Shown here piece by piece: positions 9,367-19,015 of a DNA stretch of 64,000 nt. The DNA comes from an uncultured Lachnospiraceae bacterium. GTDB taxonomy: Bacteria; Bacillota; Clostridia; Lachnospirales; Lachnospiraceae. Numbering within the stretch: the stretch's first letter is position 1; each line of letters starts with the position of its first letter. Location of the stretch: assembly GCA_947594855.1 (NCBI GenBank), contig CANQEL010000008.1, positions 34,424 through 98,423 of the forward strand, in the 5' to 3' direction. Made by a program: the position numbers and the translations under genes. Under the pieces are notes generated by a model. It was not told where the DNA came from. It made no database searches and saw only the letters and a list, made by a program, of their open reading frames with translations.

Positions 9367-10530
9367 ATGTTTGAGAATGAAATCAAAAAAGCACAGGAAC
9401 AATTTGGCGAACTGCTGAAAAAACAGCTTATGCGTGTAGAGCAGATGAAAGCGCAGGGTGATTTTACAGATTATCAGGCGCTTGATAAGATTGTTATAGG
9501 AGTATGCGGAGGAGACGGAATAGGTCCTGCAATTACTGCACAGGCGCAGAGAGTACTTGAATATCTTCTTAAGGATGAGATAGCAAAGGGAAAAGTGGAA
9601 TTTAAGGTAATAGACGGTCTGACCATTGAAAGGCGTGCTGCCGAGATGGCTGCAATTCCAAAAGAAGTACTTGCGGAACTTAAGGAATGTGATGTAATCC
9701 TTAAAGGCCCTACAACAACACCGAGAAAAGGAGATAAGTGGCCTAATGTAGAATCTGCTAACGTGGCTATGAGAAAAGAGCTTGATTTGTTTGCAAACGT
9801 AAGACCTGTAAGAATTCCTGAGCTTGGAATTGACTGGACATTCTACCGTGAAAATACCGAGGGCGGTTATGCGGCAGGTAAAGAGGGCGTTAACGTAACT
9901 AATGACCTGGGAATAGACTTTACAATTGCGACTACGCAGGGCTGTGAAAGGATTATACGTGCGGCATTTGAATATGCAAAGGCTAATAATAAGAAACGCG
10001 TGACTGCAGTTACCAAGGCTAATATTATTAAAACAACAGACGGTAAATTCCTCGATACATTCTATGCCATTGCTAAAGAATATCCGGGAATATCAGCGGA
10101 TGACTGGTACATAGATATAATGACTGCAAAGCTTTTGGATGAAATGAGGAGAAAGGATTTTGAAGTTGTTGTACTTCCTAACCTGTATGGAGATATAATT
10201 ACTGATGAGGCAGCAGAGCTTCAGGGCGGCGTAGGAACTGCCGGAAGCGCTAATATCGGTAAGAAATATGCAATGTTTGAAGCCATACATGGTTCTGCTC
10301 CAAGAATGGTAGAAGAGGGCAGGGCGCAGTATGCAGACCCATGCAGCGTTATAAGGGCAGGCGCAATGCTTCTTAACCACATAGGATATATAGAACAATC
10401 TGATAAGTTGTATGAAGCTTTGGATATATGTACGATAAAGGAGAGAAAGCTTGTTATGACAGGAAGGGATACCGGAGCAACAGGCGAAGAATTTGCCAAT
10501 TATATAATGGAAACTATAGAAGGAATGTAA
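9367..10530 (+). CDS. NAD-type isocitrate/isopropylmalate family dehydrogenase
   Basis: The 387-residue product belongs to the beta-decarboxylating dehydrogenase family (GGDGIGPAI near the N-terminus, FYRENTEGGYAAG, NLYGDIITDEAAEL, EAIHGSAP). It has about 45 extra N-terminal residues before the Rossmann-like start. With ung and hisF upstream and no leu genes nearby, isocitrate dehydrogenase feeding 2-oxoglutarate to glutamate is the better guess. Isopropylmalate or another malate-type substrate cannot be excluded. Confidence 0.85.
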   Translation: MFENEIKKAQEQFGELLKKQLMRVEQMKAQGDFTDYQALDKIVIGVCGGDGIGPAITAQAQRVLEYLLKDEIAKGKVEFKVIDGLTIERRAAEMAAIPKEVLAELKECDVILKGPTTTPRKGDKWPNVESANVAMRKELDLFANVRPVRIPELGIDWTFYRENTEGGYAAGKEGVNVTNDLGIDFTIATTQGCERIIRAAFEYAKANNKKRVTAVTKANIIKTTDGKFLDTFYAIAKEYPGISADDWYIDIMTAKLLDEMRRKDFEVVVLPNLYGDIITDEAAELQGGVGTAGSANIGKKYAMFEAIHGSAPRMVEEGRAQYADPCSVIRAGAMLLNHIGYIEQSDKLYEALDICTIKERKLVMTGRDTGATGEEFANYIMETIEGM

Positions 10531-10537
10531 TGTTGAA

Positions 10538-11995
10538 ATGAATAAGGAATTAAATGAAATAAGTTATGAGGATTCCGGACTTGAGCCACGTATACTGCGT
10601 GCCGTAAAGGAAATGGGATTTGAGAATATGACACCTATACAGGCGCAGGCGATATTTGTGTTTTTGAAAGGAAAAGACGTAATAGGACAGGCACAGACGG
10701 GAACCGGCAAAACGGCAGCATTTGGTATTCCTATATTGCAGATGACCGAGCCTGAAGAAAAAAATCTTCAGGCTCTTATATTGTGCCCTACAAGGGAACT
10801 TGCAATACAGGCTGCCGAGGAAATAAGGAAATTCGGAAAATATATTGACGGCGTAAGGGTACTGCCTATATATGGCGGACAGGATATTAATAAACAGATA
10901 AGGTCGCTTCGAGGCGGAGTACAGATAGTAGTAGGCACTCCGGGAAGAGTTATGGACCATATGAGGCGGCATACGTTAAAGCTTGGTAATTTAAAAACTA
11001 TTGTGCTTGACGAAGCGGATGAAATGCTTAATATGGGATTTCGGGAAGATATAGAAACAATACTTGACGCCATACCCAAGGAGCATCAGACCGGGCTTTT
11101 TTCTGCAACCATGCCTAAGCCGATACTTAATATAACGAAAAAATACCAGAAACCCGATGCAGTATTTGTAAAGGTTGCGGCTAAGGAACTTACGATACCT
11201 CTGGTAAGACAGTATTATTATGAAGTGAAGCAGAAAAACAAAGATGAAGTTACTGCAAGGCTTCTTGATTATTACAATCCGAAAAGGTCGCTTATATTCT
11301 GCAACACTAAGAAAAAGGTAGATGAACTTGCAGAGGTATTAAAGGGAAGAGGATATTTCGCTGAAGGCTTCCATGGAGATATGAGTCAGGCTGAAAGAGA
11401 CCGTATAATGAATTCCTTCAGAAAAGGTTTTACCGACATACTTATAGCTACTGATGTGGCTGCAAGGGGAATAGATATCACTGATATTGAAGCTGTGTTT
11501 AATTATGATATACCACAGGACATAGAATACTACGTACACAGAATAGGAAGGACAGGCCGCGCTGGGAAGTCCGGACGTTCATTTACCCTTGTAGTAGGCA
11601 GGGAGATATATAAAATACGTGATATAGAAAATGTATGTAAGACACGGATTAAAGCAAGGCATGTGCCTTCTGCCAGGGATATTAACCATGCAAAGGCAGA
11701 CAATATAATGATGCGGGTTAAGGAGCTTATCAGCGATGATGGAAGGCCTTTATATTCCCTTATAAAATATATTGAAAACCAGCTTGATGACGAAGATTTC
11801 AATGCAATTGAACTCTCTGCAGCTCTACTTAAAATGCAGATTGGCGAAGAAGTGGAAGAGATGAAGCTTGACCACAGCTGGTTTGACAGTGATGAATATA
11901 AGAGTTTCAAAAAGAGCAGAAACAGCAAAAATAAAAAATATTTTAAAGGCGACAGAAATCGCAACCGCAGAAGCAGACGCGGCAACCGTAAATAA
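10538..11995 (+). CDS. DEAD-box ATP-dependent RNA helicase, CshA-like
   Basis: The 485-residue protein carries the DEAD-box motifs in order: the Q motif (TPIQAQA), AQTGTGKT, PTRELAIQ, GTPGRV, DEAD, SAT, and HRIGRTGRAGKSG. The C-terminus is a basic tail rich in Arg, Lys and Asn, typical of RNA-binding helicases of Gram-positives. It is expected to unwind RNA in ribosome assembly or mRNA decay. It starts 7 bases after the dehydrogenase and is convergent with the next gene, with only 5 bases between. Confidence 0.94.
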   Translation: MNKELNEISYEDSGLEPRILRAVKEMGFENMTPIQAQAIFVFLKGKDVIGQAQTGTGKTAAFGIPILQMTEPEEKNLQALILCPTRELAIQAAEEIRKFGKYIDGVRVLPIYGGQDINKQIRSLRGGVQIVVGTPGRVMDHMRRHTLKLGNLKTIVLDEADEMLNMGFREDIETILDAIPKEHQTGLFSATMPKPILNITKKYQKPDAVFVKVAAKELTIPLVRQYYYEVKQKNKDEVTARLLDYYNPKRSLIFCNTKKKVDELAEVLKGRGYFAEGFHGDMSQAERDRIMNSFRKGFTDILIATDVAARGIDITDIEAVFNYDIPQDIEYYVHRIGRTGRAGKSGRSFTLVVGREIYKIRDIENVCKTRIKARHVPSARDINHAKADNIMMRVKELISDDGRPLYSLIKYIENQLDDEDFNAIELSAALLKMQIGEEVEEMKLDHSWFDSDEYKSFKKSRNSKNKKYFKGDRNRNRRSRRGNRK

Positions 11996-12000
11996 CTGCG

Positions 12001-13305
12001 CTATACTACCATATTGATTCCCTTTGTATGGCAGTACATGAATACTACCTGAAGAGCTAACCCGGCACATACGAGGAATCTGTAAGTAATGGGGCGTTTT
12101 TCTACAAGTTCGGCAGACATGATGAAAAGAGGAACAGCGACGCTGAGATATCTGCTTCCGCTTATTACCCAGTCTGCCGAATAACTTATTATGGTATAAG
12201 CGAAAAGGAATATGGAAAGGCTTCCGCTGTGTCTGCCGGCGCATCTTATTATTACATACATTACAACAAAGAATAATATGAGTTCCGGAATATATTCTGC
12301 CATGATAACATTGAATTCATTTGCGCCGCGGGTTATATTGTATATTATATTTTTGATGCATGTTCCGCAGTCGGCAAATGAATGTGACCATACATATTTC
12401 TGTAGCTTTAAGAAATAGAAGGCATCATGGGTATAATAGTAATTAATAATAAAGTATATTATAAGTCCGAGAAACGTAATGCACATAGGTATAAGGTCTG
12501 TAAGTCTTTTGAAAAATGATTTCCAGTCCTTTTCTTTTATAAGAAGAAATATTTTATTGCTTTCAAGCCATTCAATGCCCATAAACGCCAGTATGGTTAT
12601 TCCCTGAAGTTTGGCAAGGGTACATAACATTCCGAATATTCCGGCAAGCCACCATTTCTTTTTAAATGAAAAATAAATACATGCCGACGCCGTAAGAAGC
12701 ACAATGCTTTCAGGTAGCATCCCTCCGAAATAAAAGCTGAAAGGAAATACCGAAATAAGAATAACTGATTTTTCTGCAATGGATTTGGTGTATCTTAACG
12801 ATACTGCCATATACAGGAATATTACGCCTCCAATATAACATAATACGGAGGTTACAAGCGCTGCAAGGAGTGCATTATTAAATAAAAGATTGACTACCCA
12901 TGTAAGCGCAGGGTATAGAGGAAGAAATGCAAGCGTCTGATATGCGTCTCCGAGATAACCGCTTTGAACGACTATGTTGGTATAACCACCCTCTACGATT
13001 CCTATATAATTGCTTGCATCCCATTTGTACCACCACTGAAGGAAGTCTGTTCCCTCACCGGCTATAAATATTAAAGTAAGATAAGATACAAAATATATGA
13101 GAAGCCTGAAAACCAATGCCTGTGCGCCTATAGAGAATATATCTGCAGCTGATGTTTTTTCGCCTTTATATTTTCTGTATGAAGAACCAATAATATATTT
13201 TTTGGTAAAATTATTCTGAAAAAGATTTACTCCTGAAATTACAAGTGTACGGTATAAAAGAATAAGAGCTGTAATAATTACAATTATAAGAGTGATAATT
13301 CTCAT
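12001..13305 (-). CDS. PIG-V-like multi-pass membrane mannosyltransferase
   Basis: The 434-residue hydrophobic protein has roughly ten membrane helices. The luminal-loop sequence WWYKWDASNYIGIVEGGY matches the W-D-x-x-x-Y-x-x-I-x-x-x-G-Y pattern of GT-C enzymes of the PIG-V/GPI mannosyltransferase II type. AAAGGGGAG precedes the ATG at 13305. An upstream in-frame ATG at 13374 has no ribosome site and is not preferred. It would use a polyprenyl-phosphate sugar outside the membrane to build an unknown glycan. A second, larger GT-C protein lies 6 kb away. Confidence 0.8.
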   Translation of the reverse strand: MRIITLIIVIITALILLYRTLVISGVNLFQNNFTKKYIIGSSYRKYKGEKTSAADIFSIGAQALVFRLLIYFVSYLTLIFIAGEGTDFLQWWYKWDASNYIGIVEGGYTNIVVQSGYLGDAYQTLAFLPLYPALTWVVNLLFNNALLAALVTSVLCYIGGVIFLYMAVSLRYTKSIAEKSVILISVFPFSFYFGGMLPESIVLLTASACIYFSFKKKWWLAGIFGMLCTLAKLQGITILAFMGIEWLESNKIFLLIKEKDWKSFFKRLTDLIPMCITFLGLIIYFIINYYYTHDAFYFLKLQKYVWSHSFADCGTCIKNIIYNITRGANEFNVIMAEYIPELILFFVVMYVIIRCAGRHSGSLSIFLFAYTIISYSADWVISGSRYLSVAVPLFIMSAELVEKRPITYRFLVCAGLALQVVFMYCHTKGINMVV

Positions 13306-13408
13306 CCCGGCTCCCCTTTCTAAAAATAATTGTATAATACCGAAAGTATAGCACAAAAAATAATATAAGTACATATAATATATTAAAAAAATAAGGTTTC
13401 AACTGATT

Positions 13409-13816
13409 ATGAATAATAATTATTGTAATGGAATTGTCCATACCGTAAGAAAAGGAGATACACTGTATTCTTTGAGCCGGCAGTATAATGTACCGCTTGT
13501 TATGATACTCAGAGCTAATCCATATGTAGACGTATACAATCTTGGTATAGGAATGAGACTTTGTATACCTGCAAAGAATATGAATGATTTTGATATGGAT
13601 GGCGGTATGAATAACGATATGAATAACAATATGAATAACGATAACGATAATGATGGCCGTGACAAAACATTTGCATATGTAATCAGAGATGGGGAATCGG
13701 TTCAGTATATTGTTGACAGATTTGGAATTGACTTAAATGATATACTTGAAATGAACTCTCTTTCAGATATGCTTTTAAAGCCGGGAATTACAATAATCCT
13801 TCCGGTGCAGGAATAA
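13409..13816 (+). CDS. Small protein with two LysM domains
   Basis: The 135-residue protein has a LysM at about residues 9-54 (HTVRKGDTLYSLSRQYNVP) and a second, more divergent LysM at about 87-133. The linker between them is low complexity, made only of Met, Asn, Asp and Gly around residues 57-82. There is no signal peptide. Such proteins bind N-acetylglucosamine in peptidoglycan; spore-coat LysM proteins also lack signal peptides, so a spore role is possible. No strong ribosome site is visible before the ATG. Confidence 0.8.
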   Translation: MNNNYCNGIVHTVRKGDTLYSLSRQYNVPLVMILRANPYVDVYNLGIGMRLCIPAKNMNDFDMDGGMNNDMNNNMNNDNDNDGRDKTFAYVIRDGESVQYIVDRFGIDLNDILEMNSLSDMLLKPGITIILPVQE

Positions 13817-13827
13817 ATACTGATGCT

Positions 13828-13877
13828 TAAAGGGGGCGCATTGTTATCAATATTCCGATATACAGCCCCCTTTTTTG
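13828..13877 (+). terminator. Rho-independent terminator after the LysM gene
   Basis: An AGGGGGC arm and a GCCCCCTTTTTT arm form a G/C-rich stem with a T-run. The terminator sits directly before the carB promoter. Confidence 0.85.
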
Positions 13878-13878
13878 G

Positions 13879-13907
13879 TTGACACCATTAGTTATGGGAA
13901 GTATACT
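13879..13907 (+). promoter_or_regulatory. Strong sigma-A promoter for carB
   Basis: A perfect TTGACA and TATACT are separated by 17 bases, 35 bases before the carB start. No PyrR-type attenuator is visible in the short leader. Confidence 0.8.
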
Positions 13908-13942
13908 TTAATGGGAACAAATAACAGGAGGACAAATTTAAA

Positions 13943-16900
13943 ATGGGAAAAAGAACAGATATTCATAAAGTACTTATTATTGGTTCAGGACCAATTATAA
14001 TTGGACAGGCATGCGAGTTTGATTATTCGGGAACTCAGGCATGCAAGGCGCTTAAATCACTTGGGTATGAGATAGTGCTTGTTAATTCCAATCCGGCGAC
14101 TATTATGACAGACCCCGGTACGGCTGATATAACTTATATTGAACCGCTTAATATGGCGCGGCTTGAACAGATTATAGAAAAGGAAAGGCCTGATGCCCTG
14201 CTTCCTAATCTTGGAGGACAGTCAGGACTTAATTTATGTGCGGAACTCGCCAATGCCGGAATACTCGATAAATATGGAGTAAAAGTTATCGGTGTGCAGG
14301 TAGATGCAATAGAAAGAGGAGAAGACCGTATTGAATTTAAAAATACAATGAACAGCCTTGGTATAGAAATGGCAAAAAGCGAAGTTGCATACAGTGTTGA
14401 AGAGGCTCTTTCTATAGCTGACCAGCTTGGCTACCCGGTTGTAATACGCCCTGCATATACAATGGGAGGCGCCGGAGGCGGACTTGTATATAATGCTGAC
14501 GAGCTTAAAACTGTAGTAGCAAGGGGACTTCAGGCAAGTCTTGTGGGACAGGTTCTTGTTGAAGAATCGGTAATCGGATGGGAAGAACTTGAGCTTGAAG
14601 TTGTACGTGATGCCAAAAATAATCTTATTACGGTATGTTTTATAGAAAATATAGACCCAATGGGAGTACATACCGGCGATTCTTTCTGCGCGGCTCCTAT
14701 GCTTACAATATCGGAAGATGTACAGAAACGTCTTCAGGAGCAGGCCTACAGAATAGTCGAAGCGATAGAAGTCATCGGAGGAACCAACGTTCAATTTGCC
14801 CATGATCCTGTTTCAGACAGAATTGTAGTTATAGAGATTAATCCCAGGACTTCAAGGTCATCCGCGCTTGCAAGTAAGGCAACCGGATTCCCTATTGCCC
14901 TTGTATCCGCAATGCTGGCAAGCGGACTTACACTGGATGAGATTCCATGCGGAAAATACGGAACCCTTGATAAGTACGTTCCTGATGGAGATTATATAGT
15001 AATTAAATTTGCAAGATGGGCGTTTGAGAAATTTAAAGGCAGCGAGGATGCGCTTGGTACACAGATGAAGGCTGTCGGTGAAGTTATGAGTATAGGAAAG
15101 ACATATAAAGAGGCTTTCCAAAAGGCTATAAGGTCATTGGAAACAGGCCGCTACGGACTTGGATTCGCAAAAGATTTTAATGAAAAGAATCTTGACGAGC
15201 TTATGGAAATGCTTAAATTCCCTTCAAGCGAGAGGCAGTTTATTATGTATGAAGCGCTTAGAAAAGGTGCGGAAGTTGACAGCCTGTATGAACTTACGCA
15301 TATTAAGAAATATTTTATAGAGCAGATGAAAGAACTTGTAGACGAAGAAGAATCACTTCTTAAAGATAAAGGAAAGCTTCCGGAAGATAATATGCTTATA
15401 TCTGCCAAGAAAAATGGATTTTCTGACAGATATCTCAGCAATATACTTGATGTTACCGAGGAAAGCATAAGAAATAAAAGAACAGAACTTGGCGCGGTGG
15501 AAGGCTGGGAGAGCGTACATGTATCAGGAACGAAAGACAGCGCATACTATTATTCAACATATAATGCAAAAGATTCGGTATCTGCCGAAAGTGATAAGAA
15601 AAAGATAATGATTCTCGGCGGAGGCCCTAACCGTATCGGACAGGGCATTGAGTTTGACTATTGCTGCGTGCATGCAGCTCTTGCCCTTAAAGAAATGGGA
15701 TTTGAAACTATTATAGTAAACTGTAACCCTGAAACCGTTTCAACTGACTATGATACTTCAGATAAATTGTATTTTGAACCTCTTACATTAGAGGATGTTC
15801 TCAGCATATACGAAAAAGAAAAGCCTCTTGGGGTTATAGCCCAGTTTGGCGGACAGACTCCGCTTAATCTGGCGGCAGACCTTGAAAAGTACGGAGTCAA
15901 TATCCTTGGTACCAGTCCTTCAGTAATTGATATGGCTGAAGACCGTGACTTGTTCAGGGCAATGATGGACAAACTTCATATTCCAATGCCTCAGTCCGGA
16001 ATGGCTGTAGATGTTGCTGAAGCTTTGGAAATAGCAGAAAAGATAGGATATCCGGTTATGGTACGCCCTTCATACGTGCTTGGAGGCCGGGGCATGGAAA
16101 TTGTAAGTGACCCTGAGATGCTCAAAAGTTATATGGAAGCGGCAGTAGGCGTGACGCCGGACAGACCGATTCTTATAGACAGATTCCTTAAAAATGCAAT
16201 GGAATGTGAAGCGGATGCAATAAGTGACGGAAAAGATGTATTTGTTCCGGCAGTTATGGAACATATCGAGCTTGCCGGCATACATTCAGGAGATTCAGCG
16301 TGTATACTTCCTTCAATTCATATATCTGAGAAGAATCTTGCTACGATAAAGGAATATACGAGAAGAATTGCGGCTGAAATGAATGTTTGCGGTCTTATGA
16401 ATATGCAGTATGCAATAGAGAATGATGTTGTATATGTTCTTGAAGCCAATCCGAGAGCGTCAAGGACAGTGCCTCTTGTTTCAAAGGTATGCGATATACA
16501 GATGGTAAGGCTGGCAACACAGATAATTACGCTTGATATAACAGGTAATAAATCTCCTGTTCCATCACTGCGTGAAAAAGAATATAATCATTTCGGGGTT
16601 AAAGAGGCGGTATTTCCATTTAACATGTTCCCGGAAGTAGACCCTGTACTTGGACCTGAAATGCGTTCTACAGGGGAAGTGTTGGGAATTGCAGAAAACT
16701 TTGGCGAAGCGTTCTATAAAGCGCAGGAGGCTACACAAACAAGCCTTCCTCTTAGCGGTACAGTACTGTTTTCAGTAAATGCAGCGTCAAAAGCCGAGCT
16801 TCCTGAAATTGCAAAGATGTTCCATGAATGTAATTTTAATATTATTGCAACAGGCTCGACTTATGAGGTGATAAAACAGACAGGAATACCTGTTAAGAAG

Positions 16901-17167
16901 ATATTTAAGATGCAGGAAGGAAGACCGAATATAGTTGATGAAATGACAAATGGTAATATCCAGCTTGTAATAAATACTCCTGCAGGACCGGAAAAGGTAT
17001 TTGATGACAGCTATATAAGAAAAACAGCAATTAAGAAGAAAATACCATATATGACAACAATGGCGGCAGCAAGGGCTACGGCTGAAGGAATAAAGGCAGT
17101 TCTGGCTGATGAAGGACTTAATGTATGCTCTCTGCAGAAGCTCCATTCAACAATAAGAACTCGTTGA
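13943..17167 (+). CDS. carB: Carbamoyl-phosphate synthase large subunit
   Basis: The 1074-residue protein makes carbamoyl phosphate from bicarbonate, ammonia and two ATP for arginine and pyrimidine synthesis. The tandem ATP-grasp halves are visible. The first begins IGSGPIIIGQACEFDYSG and the second LGGGPNRIGQGIEFDYCC, near residue 557. A C-terminal MGS-like allosteric domain starts near residue 940. The length is normal for CarB. carA is not next to it, and the gene has its own strong promoter, so the two subunits must be expressed from separate sites. Confidence 0.97.
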   Translation: MGKRTDIHKVLIIGSGPIIIGQACEFDYSGTQACKALKSLGYEIVLVNSNPATIMTDPGTADITYIEPLNMARLEQIIEKERPDALLPNLGGQSGLNLCAELANAGILDKYGVKVIGVQVDAIERGEDRIEFKNTMNSLGIEMAKSEVAYSVEEALSIADQLGYPVVIRPAYTMGGAGGGLVYNADELKTVVARGLQASLVGQVLVEESVIGWEELELEVVRDAKNNLITVCFIENIDPMGVHTGDSFCAAPMLTISEDVQKRLQEQAYRIVEAIEVIGGTNVQFAHDPVSDRIVVIEINPRTSRSSALASKATGFPIALVSAMLASGLTLDEIPCGKYGTLDKYVPDGDYIVIKFARWAFEKFKGSEDALGTQMKAVGEVMSIGKTYKEAFQKAIRSLETGRYGLGFAKDFNEKNLDELMEMLKFPSSERQFIMYEALRKGAEVDSLYELTHIKKYFIEQMKELVDEEESLLKDKGKLPEDNMLISAKKNGFSDRYLSNILDVTEESIRNKRTELGAVEGWESVHVSGTKDSAYYYSTYNAKDSVSAESDKKKIMILGGGPNRIGQGIEFDYCCVHAALALKEMGFETIIVNCNPETVSTDYDTSDKLYFEPLTLEDVLSIYEKEKPLGVIAQFGGQTPLNLAADLEKYGVNILGTSPSVIDMAEDRDLFRAMMDKLHIPMPQSGMAVDVAEALEIAEKIGYPVMVRPSYVLGGRGMEIVSDPEMLKSYMEAAVGVTPDRPILIDRFLKNAMECEADAISDGKDVFVPAVMEHIELAGIHSGDSACILPSIHISEKNLATIKEYTRRIAAEMNVCGLMNMQYAIENDVVYVLEANPRASRTVPLVSKVCDIQMVRLATQIITLDITGNKSPVPSLREKEYNHFGVKEAVFPFNMFPEVDPVLGPEMRSTGEVLGIAENFGEAFYKAQEATQTSLPLSGTVLFSVNAASKAELPEIAKMFHECNFNIIATGSTYEVIKQTGIPVKKIFKMQEGRPNIVDEMTNGNIQLVINTPAGPEKVFDDSYIRKTAIKKKIPYMTTMAAARATAEGIKAVLADEGLNVCSLQKLHSTIRTR

Positions 17168-17187
17168 CAAAAACGGGAGGAATTGTT

Positions 17188-18126
17188 ATGATTCAGATAT
17201 TTAAAACTTTAGAAGATGGCGTGCTCAGCGTACAGGATGATATTTCAGAAGGCGTATGGGTTTCGCTTACAAGACCTGATTACAGCGAACTTAAGATGGT
17301 TTCGGAAAGATGCGGGGTTGATATTGACGACCTCAGGGCTCCTCTTGATGAAGAGGAGCGCTCACGTCTTGTGACTGAAGATAATTATACATTGATTCTT
17401 GTTGATATTCCAATGCATGAAAATATCAGCGAAAAGGATAGATATGTTACTATTCCGCTTGGCATAGTGCTTACCGATTCGGTGATAATAACGGTATGCC
17501 TTGAAGAAACAAGCGTTCTTAAGTATTTTATGGGAGGGCGTGAACGTTCTTTTTATACATTTAAAAAGACAAGGCTTATCCTGCAGATTCTATACAGGAA
17601 TGCGACCCTGTTTTTGCAGTATCTGCGAAATATTGACCGGAAAAGCGAGGAAATTGAGCAGAAACTTCATATATCCCAGAAAAACCAGGAGCTTATTGAA
17701 CTTTTGGAACTTGAGAAAAGCCTCGTATATTTTACGACGTCGCTTCGTTCTAATGAAGTAGTGCTTGAAAAAATGGTAAGAACAGAACAGATTAAGAAAT
17801 ATCCTGATGACTCTGAATTGCTTGAGGATGTAATTATTGAGAACAAACAGGCTATTGAAATGGCAAATATATACAGCGGAATATTAAGCGGTATGATGGA
17901 TGCATTTGCGTCTGTAATATCAAATAATCTCAATATAGTTATGAAATTTCTTGCAACTATCACTATAGTACTGTCAATTCCTACAATGATTGCAAGTTTC
18001 TTCGGAATGAATTTTGCGGACATTCCTCTTGGTAATCATCCGTATGGATTTGTGATTGTGTCGGTTACTACATGTATTATAACCGGAATAGTGGCGCTTA
18101 TATTTGCGAAAAAGAAAATGTTCTGA
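17188..18126 (+). CDS. CorA family divalent metal ion transporter
   Basis: The 312-residue protein has a large soluble N-terminal domain, a long helix and two C-terminal membrane segments. The signature GMN (FFGMNFADIPLGNHPYG) ends the first of these. It should carry Mg2+ or another divalent cation as a pentamer. GGGAGG precedes the ATG at 17188. A longer frame from 17125 overlaps carB and lacks a ribosome site, so it was rejected as the start. Confidence 0.92.
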   Translation: MIQIFKTLEDGVLSVQDDISEGVWVSLTRPDYSELKMVSERCGVDIDDLRAPLDEEERSRLVTEDNYTLILVDIPMHENISEKDRYVTIPLGIVLTDSVIITVCLEETSVLKYFMGGRERSFYTFKKTRLILQILYRNATLFLQYLRNIDRKSEEIEQKLHISQKNQELIELLELEKSLVYFTTSLRSNEVVLEKMVRTEQIKKYPDDSELLEDVIIENKQAIEMANIYSGILSGMMDAFASVISNNLNIVMKFLATITIVLSIPTMIASFFGMNFADIPLGNHPYGFVIVSVTTCIITGIVALIFAKKKMF

Positions 18127-18143
18127 TTTGAAAGGAGATATTG

Positions 18144-19001
18144 ATGGCACAAAACTGGCTTGACAAAGCAGAAAGAAAATTTGGCAGGTACTGTATTCAC
18201 GGGCTTATGAAATATATTGTTGCAATAGAGCTTGTGGGTGCGGTTATTGGTGTTTTTAATCCTGAATTATATATATACTGGTTTTCCCTGGATTTTTCAG
18301 CGATAGCGAGGGGACAGGTATGGAGGCTTATAACATTTATATTTTTCCCGGAGCTAACTTCACTTGACCCGGTCAGCATTTTGCTTTTTGCAATACAGGT
18401 ATATCTTTATTATATGATAGGCAACAGCCTTGAAAATATGTGGGGGTCTTTCAGATTTACGCTGTATTATATTTCGGGCCTTGTGTTATCGGTACTGGCA
18501 GGATTTATCCTTTATATATTTGCTCATGTCAGCCTGTGGCCTGTCGGATTTGAATATGTGAACCAGGCTTTGTTCCTTGCGTTTGCGACTATTTTTCCGG
18601 ACATTGAGTTTTTGTTGTTTTTCATATTGCCTGTGAAAGCAAAATGGCTCGGAATACTTTATGCCGTAATGATGGGATTTGATGTAATAACATATTTAAG
18701 GAGTGGTTCGGCGGGGCTTACCTTTGCAGTAGCAATAGTCATTTCAATGCTGAATTTCCTTATATTTTTCCTGTCATCGCGCGATTATAAGAAACATTCT
18801 TATAGGGAGCATAAGAGAAAAGCGGAATTCAGGAAAAATACATCTGAAAAGGTTGTTGCCCTGTACAGGCACAGATGCGCAATATGCGGGCGTACCGACA
18901 GGGATTATCCCGACCTTGAATTCAGGTACTGTTCCAAATGCGACGGTAATTATGAGTATTGCGCAGACCATATATTTACACATGAGCATGTGCATAGATA
19001 A
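18144..19001 (+). CDS. Rhomboid-like membrane protein with C-terminal Cys/His-rich tail
   Basis: The 285-residue protein has about six membrane segments arranged like a rhomboid or derlin, including GQVWRLITFIFFPE after the first loop. The catalytic GxSG serine motif is not visible, so it is probably an inactive rhomboid-fold protein. The last 45 residues carry CAIC, CSKC, another Cys and several His, consistent with a zinc-binding ribbon in the cytoplasm. AAAGGAGA precedes the ATG. It lies between corA and a large glycosyltransferase, with 14-base gaps, suggesting one transcript. Confidence 0.75.
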   Translation: MAQNWLDKAERKFGRYCIHGLMKYIVAIELVGAVIGVFNPELYIYWFSLDFSAIARGQVWRLITFIFFPELTSLDPVSILLFAIQVYLYYMIGNSLENMWGSFRFTLYYISGLVLSVLAGFILYIFAHVSLWPVGFEYVNQALFLAFATIFPDIEFLLFFILPVKAKWLGILYAVMMGFDVITYLRSGSAGLTFAVAIVISMLNFLIFFLSSRDYKKHSYREHKRKAEFRKNTSEKVVALYRHRCAICGRTDRDYPDLEFRYCSKCDGNYEYCADHIFTHEHVHR

Positions 19002-19015
19002 GGAGGAGTATAAAT

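Noticed and set aside
13306..13374. Longer N-terminus of the PIG-V-like protein from ATG 13374
   Set aside because: No ribosome site is present, whereas AAAGGGGAG lies just before 13305.
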